From NCBI RefSeq assembly GCF_018141445.1, contig NZ_CP058649.1, forward strand, positions 6,157,001 to 6,221,000: a stretch of 64,000 nucleotides of DNA, written 5' to 3'. Position 1 is the first letter of the stretch; each line of letters starts with the position of its first letter. The stretch is from Vallitalea pronyensis (GTDB lineage: Bacteria > Bacillota > Clostridia > Lachnospirales > Vallitaleaceae). A model generated the notes under the pieces. The model did no database searches and was not told where the DNA came from. It saw only the letters and a program-made list of their open reading frames with translations. A program made the position numbers and the translations under genes. Shown in pieces: positions 54,660-63,183 of the stretch.

Positions 54660-55799
54660 GTGAATAAAAAACTAAAAGTATCTGTTATCTACGCTATTTT
54701 ATGCCTAATAACCTTTTTTCTCTTTATAAGATCAGACCGCCAAGAAGATAAGTATAATCAAGATGTACTTGAAGCAAAAGCTATCGTTCTGGAAGTTGAT
54801 GATTCAGACGTTGTGAAGTCTGGTATATCCGCTATAGGCTATCAAACATTGCAGGTTCGCATCATTGATGGTACGTATAAAGGTGAAAAGCTGTCTGTTA
54901 GCAATCCACTCATGGGAAAATTGGACTATGATAATTATTATAAAGTAAAGGATAAAGTCATTATTGCACTCAAAACAGATACTGAGGGACATATAATCGA
55001 TGCGAAAGCCGTTGAACTCTACCGACAAAATTATATGCTCATTGTTTTTATTATCTTTGTGATACTCCTGGTTTGGTATGCAAGGGATATAGGCGTGAAA
55101 GCGCTTTTTTCCTTTGTATTTACCATTCTTATTCTATGGAAATTATTAATCCCCCTTTTATTAGAAGGCAAAAATCCAATGGTCATTGCCTCACTTACCC
55201 TGGTGCTTCTATCTGCTGTCATTTTATTTTCCGTTGCTGGCTTTACAAGAAAAGGCGTATCTGCATTTCTTGGTACCCTATGCGGCTTGTTAATTACCCT
55301 CTTTTTAACAATGATTATTGGGGATAAGTTAGGTCTAAGAGGCATGACTGCCCCTTACGCAGAGACCATTGTTTTCTCTGGCTATTTTCACTTGGATATG
55401 CGCAGTATTTTCTATGTAGCTGTTATTATTGGCTCATCCGGTGCAGCCATGGACATCGCGATGGATGTGGCTTCAGCATGTTGGGAGATAAAAGAGAAAA
55501 AGCCTGATATCAGTCGCAAAGAACTGATACGATCAGGCTTTAATGTAGGAAGAGATGTCATAGGCACCATGACAACCACCTTGTTACTTGCTTATTCTGG
55601 CGGCTATCTTACGTTGCTCATGCTCTTTCAGATTAGAGAATCCAGTTTCTCTCGGATTATCAATATGAAGATTATTGCAGCTGAGATTATGCGAACGCTA
55701 GTTGGTAGTATTGGACTCGTTTTGGTTGCACCCATAACCGCATTGGTAGCTGGTTTGATCATGGTAAAAGATACCCAGCCAAAACAGCTTGATATTTAG
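54660..55799 (+). CDS. YibE/F family membrane protein
   Basis: The 379-residue protein begins with a membrane span and an extracytoplasmic beta segment (about 30-120, AIVLEVDDSDVV), followed by about seven spans (about 124-370). The SGAAMDIAMDVASACWEI helix and the TTTLLLAYSGGYLTLLMLF section are family marks of YibE/F. Function is unknown; an export role is often assumed. The start is GTG with AAAGGGG upstream. It is directly downstream of the phosphatase and may be co-transcribed. Confidence 0.88.
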   Translation: MNKKLKVSVIYAILCLITFFLFIRSDRQEDKYNQDVLEAKAIVLEVDDSDVVKSGISAIGYQTLQVRIIDGTYKGEKLSVSNPLMGKLDYDNYYKVKDKVIIALKTDTEGHIIDAKAVELYRQNYMLIVFIIFVILLVWYARDIGVKALFSFVFTILILWKLLIPLLLEGKNPMVIASLTLVLLSAVILFSVAGFTRKGVSAFLGTLCGLLITLFLTMIIGDKLGLRGMTAPYAETIVFSGYFHLDMRSIFYVAVIIGSSGAAMDIAMDVASACWEIKEKKPDISRKELIRSGFNVGRDVIGTMTTTLLLAYSGGYLTLLMLFQIRESSFSRIINMKIIAAEIMRTLVGSIGLVLVAPITALVAGLIMVKDTQPKQLDI

Positions 55800-55854
55800 T
55801 TCCCTCATAAATACCATCACACGGTTATGCATTTCTTCATGTCACCCATGCCCT

Positions 55855-56649
55855 TTACTTTTGGTCACTTAAAATAATGACCTCTGTCTCTTCATTCACC
55901 ATTTTCTTAAACATCTCTGTGCTATTTTTCTCTAATTCATAATGTGTCGGTATTGCTATTCTAGGGCTAAGCATATTGACGAGTAAAATAGCATCGTTTG
56001 TACTCATGGTTAGGTTTCCACCATCAATGGGAACGATGGCTACTGTTATGTCCTCAAGCGTTTTAATCTCAGGAATTAGATCCGTATCACCTGAAAAGTA
56101 AATTCTCTCATCACCTATAGTTAATACATAGCCAACATTATCATTGCTTTTTGGATGGGTTGGAAAACCTTTTGAATAGGCAGCTACAGCCTCACAACCT
56201 ATACCATCTAGTTCTAGCACATCTCCTGGTGTAACCTGTCTCACCTGATAATCACCCAATTTTTTGGCGACTTTTTTGGGGCATATAATCCATGTGTCAT
56301 CCTTAGCAAGCTTCTCAATGTCATCAATAGAAAAGTGGTCCTGGTGAGCGTGGGTTATAAATATATAGTCTGCCTTAATTGGATTGTCTACCACAATAGG
56401 ATCCACATAGATTATCTTATTCTTCATTTCTATCTTCATGCCAGATGGAAAAAAATCCGCTGAACCAAAATGAGCGAACACAGCTCCACATGAAGTAAGG
56501 GTGATATCTTGATTAAGAGAAACTTTTATGGCTGGTATTCTCTTATCACTTCTAGAAAATTCTATTTTAATCACTCTTTTAAGAAGGATAACAACGAGTA
56601 CAATAACGATTATGATAATGCCAATAATGGTTAATTTTTTTGTGTTCAT
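55855..56649 (-). CDS. MBL-fold metallohydrolase, UlaG-like, membrane-anchored
   Basis: The 264-residue protein has an N-terminal membrane span (about 5-26) and a metallo-beta-lactamase fold. Zinc-site residues occur in the THAHQDHFSIDDIEKL motif (about 99-114), the FSGDTDLIPEI aspartate (about 190-200) and the IPTHYE histidine (about 239-244). The order resembles UlaG/L-ascorbate-6-phosphate lactonase-type hydrolases, but the anchor makes an extracytoplasmic function more likely. AGGAGGG precedes the ATG. Substrate unknown. Confidence 0.85.
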   Translation of the reverse strand: MNTKKLTIIGIIIIVIVLVVILLKRVIKIEFSRSDKRIPAIKVSLNQDITLTSCGAVFAHFGSADFFPSGMKIEMKNKIIYVDPIVVDNPIKADYIFITHAHQDHFSIDDIEKLAKDDTWIICPKKVAKKLGDYQVRQVTPGDVLELDGIGCEAVAAYSKGFPTHPKSNDNVGYVLTIGDERIYFSGDTDLIPEIKTLEDITVAIVPIDGGNLTMSTNDAILLVNMLSPRIAIPTHYELEKNSTEMFKKMVNEETEVIILSDQK

Positions 56650-56740
56650 TCTATTTCCCTCCTTTATTATTGTACCCTCACTTTACTATATGGAGTTAAC
56701 CTCATATCAATAGGTGTAATTCTCTATTTTATAGGTAAAA

Positions 56741-56777
56741 AAAGCCGGAGTATGGAGTTGGCTCCACACTACAGCTT
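56741..56777 (-). terminator. Terminator of the MerR-methyltransferase gene
   Basis: On the minus strand a hairpin (AAAGCTG...GTGTGGAG / CTCCATAC...CGGCTTT, small mismatches) is followed by TTTTTTT. It lies 14 bases past the stop. Confidence 0.75.
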
Positions 56778-56790
56778 TTATACCATTTTT

Positions 56791-58059
56791 CTATCGACTA
56801 TATCTATCTAAGTGGGTTACAGCACGATCACCCTGTTGGTAAAAGTCATCAATACCCTTTCCAATATCCAGCATATTTTCTTCACTGTCTTCTATCAGTT
56901 CATACTGATACTTCTTCAAGTAATTCCTTACAAAATAGCCATCTAATAATTTTCGTTGTTCAGATTCCAATCTTGATAAAACAGCATTCTTTTTGAAATA
57001 TAGAAATAGTCCCATGATACTGCTATGGGTATGCATATGTTTCATGATATCTTGGTATAAGTTATATGATTTTTCGAATGCTGCTTCAAAGCTGGCCATA
57101 AAATCAACTGCCAAATGGATGCTTTTCCTTTTAATGGGCAGCAAATCCAACGAACCGCCCACATAGAGTATGTTATAGTCTGGATAGTGGGTGTCTATGG
57201 TATTTTTCGTCACTTTTAATTGATTCAGATCTTCATCAAATAGAATGAGCATACCAATCTTGGGCAGCTTCCTTAATACATTCAGAGCAAGTGTACCTGC
57301 TCCTGTTTTCATAAAAAGAACGGTCTTAGACGCTAAATCTTGCTGTAGGATATAGCGTGTTGTTTCTTCCACATAATAAAGCATCTGTTCAATGAAGTTA
57401 TGGGATATGGTGGCAAAAAGATTTCTAATGGAATCGTCTTGCTCTTCATGGCTGATGGGGTGATTCATTTCTGACGTAATGATGATCCCTTCTTCAATAT
57501 CCATGGTGACACCACAATTGCATGTTAGCTTACCATGATAGACGCTATGATTTTTTAAGGTGCCTTCTTCAATGGTTAAGCTTTCTTGGCAAACCGGACA
57601 GCATAAAAGTTCCAAATGTTGAAACGCAATCCCCTTACCATCCCTATTCTTAACGGGTTGTTGTTTAACGGTTTCTATTTCATCATTAAGTTTTTGAATG
57701 GTAGCATCCAGTTGTTCCCGCTCTTGTAGAAGCTGAATCCGCTTATCATGAAGCAAGCTCTCAATATAATTGCTTCTAATAGGTGTCTCCAGTATATGAA
57801 ACTGTACCGTATACATCAATATCTTAATATCATCCAATGAAAATTTCATGTCCTTGTAATGCTTAATAAAATCCAACTGTTCCTGCTGTTCTGTACCAAA
57901 GTAAAAGTATTTACCTTTTCTTAAGGGATGAATAAGGTTCAGTTGCACATAGTAACGTATGGTGTCCACACTCATGTTGTTTTTCTTGGCGAATTTCCCT
58001 ATTCTTATATCCGAACTGTCCATCTTATCTTTATCACTTATCTGTGGTCTATGTTCCAT
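56791..58059 (-). CDS. MerR-type regulator fused to a zinc ribbon and a methyltransferase-like domain
   Basis: The 422-residue protein has a MerR winged helix (about 18-85, IGKFAKKNNMSVDTIRYYVQLNLIHP), a coiled coil (about 95-133) and a zinc ribbon with CPVC (Cys 154, 157) and CNC (180, 182). A Rossmann-like C-terminal half (about 210-400) follows, with TVLFMKTGAGTLALNVL (247-263, like the AdoMet glycine loop), LFDEDLNQL (about 273-281) and VGGSLDLLPIKRKSIHLAVD (about 300-319), which resemble methyltransferase motifs II to IV. Zinc ribbon plus methyltransferase is the RlmA/Trm112 style order. The ATG at 58059 has GAAGG at slightly long spacing. Confidence 0.82.
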   Translation of the reverse strand: MEHRPQISDKDKMDSSDIRIGKFAKKNNMSVDTIRYYVQLNLIHPLRKGKYFYFGTEQQEQLDFIKHYKDMKFSLDDIKILMYTVQFHILETPIRSNYIESLLHDKRIQLLQEREQLDATIQKLNDEIETVKQQPVKNRDGKGIAFQHLELLCCPVCQESLTIEEGTLKNHSVYHGKLTCNCGVTMDIEEGIIITSEMNHPISHEEQDDSIRNLFATISHNFIEQMLYYVEETTRYILQQDLASKTVLFMKTGAGTLALNVLRKLPKIGMLILFDEDLNQLKVTKNTIDTHYPDYNILYVGGSLDLLPIKRKSIHLAVDFMASFEAAFEKSYNLYQDIMKHMHTHSSIMGLFLYFKKNAVLSRLESEQRKLLDGYFVRNYLKKYQYELIEDSEENMLDIGKGIDDFYQQGDRAVTHLDRYSR

Positions 58060-58155
58060 CTTTCATTATACCTTCCATCTTACTCGAAGCAGGCTTATTC
58101 CGCATTAATCATAAGTCTATACCGCTCTACTTATCGATTATTCTGTACTAAGTTG

Positions 58156-58184
58156 AGTATAACGAATTGGGGGGGAGGTGTCAA
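58156..58184 (-). promoter_or_regulatory. Promoter of the MerR-methyltransferase gene
   Basis: Minus strand: TTGACA (58179-58184) and TATACT (58156-58161) with a 17-base spacer that contains seven consecutive C. MerR-activated promoters normally have a 19-base spacer, so this one looks constitutive or repressed rather than MerR-activated. Confidence 0.75.
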
Positions 58185-58207
58185 TTAACAAGGTGAGATA
58201 TGATTGA

Positions 58208-58318
58208 TTATTTAGCTAACTTATTCATTAGTTTAGTATGCTTTATCTTCGTTTGCTTCATGGACTGCAATACTTTAGTTAAGTCTGTTTTTGTTACGCT
58301 CTTTTCTTTAAATAGCAT
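58208..58318 (-). CDS. Small basic protein (36 residues), unknown
   Basis: An ATG at 58318 preceded by AAGGAAGG at good spacing opens a 36-codon frame (starts MLFKEKSVTKTDLTKV) that is lysine-rich with no membrane span or cysteine. It is too short to assign. It lies 80 bases before the 95-residue gene on the same strand. Chance is possible, but the ribosome site and complete frame support it. Confidence 0.5.
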   Translation of the reverse strand: MLFKEKSVTKTDLTKVLQSMKQTKIKHTKLMNKLAK

Positions 58319-58399
58319 TTGTTACCTTCCTTTCCAAATTCTTCATCTTATTACTGCTAATGTTTAGTGGATATGAATGTTCACCATACCTGTAACCAA

Positions 58400-58687
58400 C
58401 TATAATATTTCAAGTTCTTTTAATAACTTAATACAATCTCTATAACCTTCGATATACATTGCCTGATTAGAACAGGAAGCACAGTAACAACTCTTTTCGA
58501 CATAGTCTACCATGAATTCACTATCCTCAATAGCCAGAGATTTCATTATACGATCAAAAATATGTCTGTTAACTTGTAAGTAACTGCAAGCTTCTTGGTA
58601 TTCTTCATCGGTTCTATGAAATTTTTCGTATGCTGGTTTCATCATGTTGAATGTAAAGTTCTCGAAGTGTTCTTTAATGCTATTCAT
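58400..58687 (-). CDS. Small cysteine-containing protein, unknown
   Basis: The 95-residue protein is helical and acidic-basic, with three closely spaced cysteines in EKSCYCASCSNQAMYIEGYRD (about 66-86, CYCASC), which may bind a metal. GAGGG lies about ten bases before the ATG at 58687; the longer frame starts at 58696. I do not recognise a family. It sits between the MerR-type gene and the tail genes on the same strand. Confidence 0.65.
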   Translation of the reverse strand: MNSIKEHFENFTFNMMKPAYEKFHRTDEEYQEACSYLQVNRHIFDRIMKSLAIEDSEFMVDYVEKSCYCASCSNQAMYIEGYRDCIKLLKELEIL

Positions 58688-58877
58688 AGGTATCATCCCT
58701 CTTTCATGATTAATAGTGAGTATATAATTTTATTTACTCACGATATACTTGTTTCTATTATTACATAAAAATGAGGGATGCTACTAAATATACAACCATA
58801 TGGGTGTATAATATATTACAAGTAAATCTATACATATAATATTTAAATTCATTATTAGTTAAACTATCTAGCTAACA
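58688..58877. other. Intergenic region between the tail module and the small genes
   Basis: AT-rich sequence upstream of the 95-residue gene. ATAATATATTAC near 58808 is AT-rich but no convincing -35 box accompanies it. Together with the hairpin and gene fragment that follow, it makes up a 400-base stretch without an intact gene. Confidence 0.35.
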
Positions 58878-58910
58878 GTAATAAGACCTTAATCTATAAG
58901 GTCTTATTAC
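58878..58910 (-). terminator. Perfect 14-bp hairpin downstream of the tail genes
   Basis: GTAATAAGACCTTA (58878-58891) pairs perfectly with 58897-58910 around a five-base loop. There is no U-run after it on the minus strand, so it may be a 3' end stabiliser or Rho-assisted stop for the tail operon. Confidence 0.6.
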
Positions 58911-58921
58911 GTACTAGTATC

Positions 58922-59077
58922 CTATGACGCACTAAATTGCTTTGCTATGCAATTATATAATTTCCAATTGCCTGTCTTATATCCAGCGTGTTTAATGTCA
59001 ACAATTTTAAATGTCTCATTTGTCTTAGGATTAATACCTTTGTTTATAATTCTTTTACTATAATTATTACTACAACC
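58922..59077 (-). pseudogene. Gene fragment after the 55-residue tail protein
   Basis: In the same frame as the preceding gene but after two stops, a run of about 45 codons reads KRIINKGINPKTNETFKIVD then KHAGYKTGNWKLYNC and ends at TAG (58922). The composition is protein-like but no usable start codon or ribosome site is seen. It is probably a decayed remnant of a tail-region gene. The assignment is weak. Confidence 0.3.
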
Positions 59078-59095
59078 TCATTAATAATTAGAACA

Positions 59096-59263
59096 TTACT
59101 TCTTCCACTTTCTCATCCTCTTACCATCTGTACTTCCATAAGGCAATTCTATATACGGTACACCTACAGGATATTCATGATTTAACACGTCATCTGTTGC
59201 TTCACCTGTTTGCATCCATATTTTTCCTGTAGTATCGTATATTAATAGGTTTCCTCTATTCAT
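59096..59263 (-). CDS. Small tail-region protein (55 residues)
   Basis: An ATG at 59263 begins a 55-codon frame: MNRGNLLIYDTTGKIWMQTG followed by HEYPVGVPYIELPYG and a basic end. Its position directly after a tail fibre gene (20 bases) and its phage-like composition suggest a small accessory tail protein. The ribosome site is weak (GAG only), so it may be translated by coupling. No family recognised. Confidence 0.6.
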   Translation of the reverse strand: MNRGNLLIYDTTGKIWMQTGEATDDVLNHEYPVGVPYIELPYGSTDGKRMRKWKK

Positions 59264-59283
59264 AATGCATCTCGTTTAATTAT

Positions 59284-60135
59284 TCATTCTATACATAACC
59301 ATATACATGGTCTGACTATTCCAATTTCTGTATAAGCTTTCACAGTGAATCCGTTATCAGTGATATTTATTTCTTGCCATGAAATGTATGGGTAATCATT
59401 TCTATTCCAAAGCAACACATCATTTGACATACTCCAATTAGAAGAATCAATTTTAACAACTTCACCATGAGCCGGATATTCTGTCAAAGCAATTAATACC
59501 ACTGAAGGTCTAAAAGATAACCCATATATTGTATGAAGAGTGCTATTAGTGGTTATATTCTTACTTCCAGTAGCTGACCTTCTACCCTCAATTAGTGAAC
59601 CAACAACACCATTAATATCAATCCCTTGCTTAATATTACTAGAAATTAAATTACTTAAATCCATACTGCCAACTACCCCTGTATCATCATCATTGCTGAA
59701 CGTCTTCCCTGCTAGCACATCACCAGCAACTGCATTTCCCTCTGCACTAGCTTGCAAGAAAAAATTCGTACCATCATACCAAACTGTATATGGTTTACCA
59801 CTCTTTAAGTTAGGTGCTTTTGTGGTATTAGGTTTATACAGGTTCTTAGTTCCTAAATTATTTATATTAATTGTAGTAGCACCACCACTATTGTTGGCAC
59901 TAGCTATAAATGTAAGCTTCATATAAGCCGAATAAGCTGTCACACTAGGCATACTTAACGTTATGGCTGTGCCTATCCCAGTAGCCACTATTACGTTCGC
60001 CATATCACCCAACTGCGCCTCAACCGACGACCCATCCCCACACTTAACATTCTCAGCCGTAGTAACAGGATACATCTCATCCCAACCCGTATTACTCACA
60101 TTCCGCTTTTTAATTGTTACATTCTTATTTGCCAT
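59284..60135 (-). CDS. Tail fibre-like protein, copy 2
   Basis: The 283-residue protein begins MANKNVTIKKRN, followed by WDEMYPVTTAENV, a conserved N-terminus also found in the neighbouring fibre gene. The middle is rich in Gly, Ser and Asn and beta-forming (TFIASANNSGGATTININNLGTKNLYKPN), and the C-terminus has a receptor-binding style beta section (SFRPSVVLIALTEYPAHGEVVKI). AGGTGA precedes the ATG. It probably gives host recognition. Confidence 0.8.
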   Translation of the reverse strand: MANKNVTIKKRNVSNTGWDEMYPVTTAENVKCGDGSSVEAQLGDMANVIVATGIGTAITLSMPSVTAYSAYMKLTFIASANNSGGATTININNLGTKNLYKPNTTKAPNLKSGKPYTVWYDGTNFFLQASAEGNAVAGDVLAGKTFSNDDDTGVVGSMDLSNLISSNIKQGIDINGVVGSLIEGRRSATGSKNITTNSTLHTIYGLSFRPSVVLIALTEYPAHGEVVKIDSSNWSMSNDVLLWNRNDYPYISWQEINITDNGFTVKAYTEIGIVRPCIWLCIE

Positions 60136-60149
60136 TTATCTCACCTGCC

Positions 60150-60725
60150 TTATATCGTCTGAAAGAAAATCTCGCCTGCTTTGGGTGTTGTTGGTAACGT
60201 GGCACCTGACTGGATGGCTGCGCTTTCGGCAAAGTTGGCGTTATCGACTTTGCCATCACCATTGGAGTCATAGGTTGCTTTTAACATATCACCATACCCT
60301 GCGGAGGATAATTGACTTTCAACGAAGGTTTTGACTGCTTTTTGACTGGGTACATGGGTATCGCTTATGCCTAGTGTTGTACTTGTGTTGACGTTAGCTT
60401 TATCAAACTTGTTGGCTAGTGCATTGGTCATTGTGGTTGCAAAGCTCGGGTCATTACCGAGGGCTTGGGCTAATTCGTTGAGAGTGTCCAAGGCTGCTGG
60501 ACTTGCATTAACCAGTTCAGCTATTTTATCAGTAACATATTGTGTTGTTGCTTTGGCATTCCACGTTGTTCGTTCAGAACTTGTGATGTGTTTGGTGGTA
60601 TCTCCTACATGTTGTTCTGCTGTTTCGCCACTAATGGCTACGACCTGTGCGGCTTTGGTTTTTGGGTAGAGATTATCCCAATTCTCGCCGTTTCTTTGTT
60701 TGATCTGAATGTTTAAGTCTGCCAT
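60150..60725 (-). CDS. Tail fibre-like protein, copy 1
   Basis: The 191-residue protein starts MADLNIQIKQRNGENWDNLYP and contains ITSSERTTWNAKATTQYVTDKIAELVNASPAALDTLNELAQALG (about 46-90), the phage tail-collar style repeat found in many fibre proteins. The end (GEIFFQTI) looks complete. GGAGTT precedes the ATG. It follows the 150-residue gene with 18 bases between. Confidence 0.8.
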   Translation of the reverse strand: MADLNIQIKQRNGENWDNLYPKTKAAQVVAISGETAEQHVGDTTKHITSSERTTWNAKATTQYVTDKIAELVNASPAALDTLNELAQALGNDPSFATTMTNALANKFDKANVNTSTTLGISDTHVPSQKAVKTFVESQLSSAGYGDMLKATYDSNGDGKVDNANFAESAAIQSGATLPTTPKAGEIFFQTI

Positions 60726-60743
60726 TTTATCAACTCCTTTTTT

Positions 60744-61196
60744 TTATATGGGTTTGAACCAGTAATTGTTTTCTACAGGTGGTTGGGTACTGGTTTCTGC
60801 GTTAGCAATGTTAATCCCACCACCTGCACTAAAACTTGAATCACCTATATCTTGCAGCCACAATGTATGGGTGTTAAAGCTATTGGGTTCTGTGGCACTC
60901 ACCTGTATCATGTCAGAGAGTCCTGTACCTACTTCGCCCAACACATCCTCCACATTCTCCCCGTTAAACTGACTGCCTGCATCTGTAACGCGTATGATGC
61001 TTGCGTCATGGGTACTGGGGTGGGTATAGTTATTGGCGTGGTCTTCTACACCTTGCAGCTTGGTATCTATACTTCCAACTTTTCCATCAATTTTATCCCA
61101 GTTGTCATTCATCATGGTTTTTACATTGAAGGTCTGGTTGCCGTCTGTGACTGGGTCTACCTTATAGAGATTTAGATGTGACGTATGTTCTGCCAT
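60744..61196 (-). CDS. Phage tail protein, fibre-associated
   Basis: The 150-residue protein starts MAEHTSHLNLYKVDPVTDGN and includes FNVKTMMNDNWDKIDGKVGSID (about 23-44), a pattern common at the N-terminus of baseplate-attached fibres in PBSX-like elements. GGAGG precedes the ATG, which overlaps the stop of the upstream XkdU-like gene by one base. Function inferred from place and composition. Confidence 0.75.
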   Translation of the reverse strand: MAEHTSHLNLYKVDPVTDGNQTFNVKTMMNDNWDKIDGKVGSIDTKLQGVEDHANNYTHPSTHDASIIRVTDAGSQFNGENVEDVLGEVGTGLSDMIQVSATEPNSFNTHTLWLQDIGDSSFSAGGGINIANAETSTQPPVENNYWFKPI

Positions 61197-61732
61197 TATA
61201 TAACACCTCCTGCAAATTGATTGAGTTTTGTTCCTTGTAATGCATTGATTGTCATGTTGTTATGGACATCTCCTACCAGTAGATATTTTAAATCGTATTC
61301 TACGCCTAAGTGAGCAGGTATAATCTTGTCAATGGCTTGTTTTACAGCATCCATGTTGCTAGGGACACCGTAGAAACTATTGAATTTGATACGGATTTTA
61401 CCATCGAAGCTGACTTCCACGTTACCGTTAGTCCATGAATCAGCTACGATTTTGATGAGTTCTTCATCGATTTTACCTGTTCCGCGTAATTGACTTCTGA
61501 TTTTGGCTCTTCTCTCCTCATGGGATGCACCACTTTGCTTGATGGTGCCCGTGTCTTCTTCCCACATCTCTAAGCCCGTAGTTGCAGAATCCAGAAAGAG
61601 CTGATTGTAACCATCTGCCAAATAGGCTTTTAGTATATCCAGTTCTTTGTCTTCCACATCCATGATAATTTCAAATGTTCGAATGGACTTATAGTAATCT
61701 GGCAGGTATGCCATTAACTGTGTATTAGCCAT
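61196..61732 (-). CDS. Baseplate protein XkdU/YmfQ (DUF2313) family
   Basis: The 178-residue protein starts MANTQLMAYLPDYYKSIRTF and contains DILKAYLADGYNQLFLDSATTGLEMWEEDTGTI (about 32-64) and the HEERRAKIRSQLRGTGKI motif of the YmfQ/DUF2313 family, a baseplate component just after the J protein. The start overlaps the J gene stop by eight bases. Length is typical. Confidence 0.88.
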   Translation of the reverse strand: MANTQLMAYLPDYYKSIRTFEIIMDVEDKELDILKAYLADGYNQLFLDSATTGLEMWEEDTGTIKQSGASHEERRAKIRSQLRGTGKIDEELIKIVADSWTNGNVEVSFDGKIRIKFNSFYGVPSNMDAVKQAIDKIIPAHLGVEYDLKYLLVGDVHNNMTINALQGTKLNQFAGGVI

Positions 61733-62789
61733 TGAAAGTCACCGCCCCTATGATAGGTACTTGGTGGGTTAGTACAATGTTGCTGGTACCCTCATTGATC
61801 ATCAGATTAGCGTAGTCACTACCACCAGCTTGGGAAATAGCATCCAGTAAGATTGCCCCTACTTTTGCATGACTTATAGCATAGCTGTCCTTATCCTGCC
61901 AACTGTCAGCTATAAGGGTTGTGAAGTACGCCTTTAGAGCCGTTTCAAAAATGGTCTTCAATGTGGCATGGTCTGTTCCAGTAACCGTTGCCGATACGTT
62001 AATGGTGGTTGGTGTGGCTGCTTCTATGGTACATTTTGCGCCGATGGGTGCTGTTCCCTTACCGCTGCCTTCAACACCAGGGTCAATATAGTCTTGTATC
62101 TGACCCACCAGTTCAGGTGTTGCTGGTTCCATAAGGGTATCTACTACCATCACTTTTACCGTGTAATCCCCCTGCCATCGGGGTATAACTTTTGCCGCAC
62201 CGACACCCTTCACATCCTTTGCCCATTTTTGATAGTGGTAGATGTTGCCTGAAGTAGCGGCTTTTTTAACCTTCTCTTGCTGCCTATCCCGTAAGGATGC
62301 ATCTGTTTCTGTATCTTCACCTGGTATGAGGATATCTTGTAGCTGTGCAGATATAAGCCCTTCTATCTCTTCTATAGGGATAAGGGTGCCTGTGTCTCTG
62401 TTGCCCACTTGTCCTGCTTGCTCACATTCTAGGGTTACATTGTCCATGCCATTCTGATTGTCCTTTATCACATAGGTTAAGTCGTTATGACCGAACCTGC
62501 TCCCTATACTAGGGGTTGCCCCTTGGAAGACACCTTTTCTAAGGGCTTTTGTTGCTTGTTTTCTATAGATACCATAGTCGGCACACTTCCTGTCAAGGTA
62601 TGTCCCGCTGGATGTGGTTACAAAAGCCATCTGGATGGCCGTATCCAGTTCAATATAGAGCTGGGCTAATTCGGCACATGCTGGTGCAATGGCATCGTAG
62701 ATAATACTGCCTTGACGTTTGTCCAGATCATCCGGTACTTGGTTTAATGTGCGTTCTAATAAACCATCATATGTGATATGCTCAAACAC
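61725..62789 (-). CDS. Baseplate J-like protein (XkdT)
   Basis: The 354-residue protein is a P2 J/XkdT-type wedge of contractile tails: RTLNQVPDDLDKRQGSIIYDAIAPACAELAQLYIELD (about 12-48), SSGTYLDRKCADYGIYRKQA (about 56-75), and the VGNRDTGTLIPIEEIEGL section (about 130). The start is GTG with GAGGTGA upstream. It overlaps the XkdS-like gene by eight bases. All genes here are coupled by short overlaps, typical of a tail operon. Confidence 0.92.
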   Translation of the reverse strand: MFEHITYDGLLERTLNQVPDDLDKRQGSIIYDAIAPACAELAQLYIELDTAIQMAFVTTSSGTYLDRKCADYGIYRKQATKALRKGVFQGATPSIGSRFGHNDLTYVIKDNQNGMDNVTLECEQAGQVGNRDTGTLIPIEEIEGLISAQLQDILIPGEDTETDASLRDRQQEKVKKAATSGNIYHYQKWAKDVKGVGAAKVIPRWQGDYTVKVMVVDTLMEPATPELVGQIQDYIDPGVEGSGKGTAPIGAKCTIEAATPTTINVSATVTGTDHATLKTIFETALKAYFTTLIADSWQDKDSYAISHAKVGAILLDAISQAGGSDYANLMINEGTSNIVLTHQVPIIGAVTFNG

Positions 62790-63183
62790 TTATCATCACC
62801 TCGCTTTCAAAAGAACCTTCTATACTGATCACCTTAAAGTTCACTGTGACATCTTCATCCTTAGTTTGAAAGTGAAAATCCGTCACGTCAGTGATTCGGT
62901 CATCATATGTTAGAGCATCCCTTATACGTCGTCTTAATTCCATTTCAATGTAATCGCTGTCTCGTCCTATGAGGTCATTTAACTCTGAACCATAGGAAAA
63001 GTCGTAGATGACATGCTGATAACGCCCTGTTTCCAATATCTTGAATACGGCTTGTTTGATAGCATCTAGCCCATCAATAACCCTATCTATTTTACCTTCT
63101 ATAAGGTTTAAACCGTAGGTTTTGGATTTTGGTGTCATCAGGGTCATGTCTTCTTGTATCTGTATCCCTTGCATGGGTATCAT
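62782..63183 (-). CDS. Baseplate wedge protein XkdS (DUF2634)
   Basis: The 133-residue protein contains KTYGLNLIEGKIDRVIDGLDAIKQAVFKILETGRYQHVIYDFSYGSEL (about 21-68) and LRRRIRDALTYDDRITDVTDF, the W/gp25-like pattern of the DUF2634 XkdS family. AAGGTGG precedes the ATG. It overlaps the XkdR-like gene by four bases. Confidence 0.9.
   Translation of the reverse strand: MIPMQGIQIQEDMTLMTPKSKTYGLNLIEGKIDRVIDGLDAIKQAVFKILETGRYQHVIYDFSYGSELNDLIGRDSDYIEMELRRRIRDALTYDDRITDVTDFHFQTKDEDVTVNFKVISIEGSFESEVMISV

Noticed and set aside
49036..58059. A single inserted genomic island between tail and lysis genes
   Set aside because: No integrase, flanking repeat or att site is visible and the genes look chromosomal, so an insertion remains only one of several explanations.
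61968..62252. 94-codon plus-strand frame in the J gene
   Set aside because: Antisense to the baseplate J gene and Cys-rich by chance; no ribosome site.
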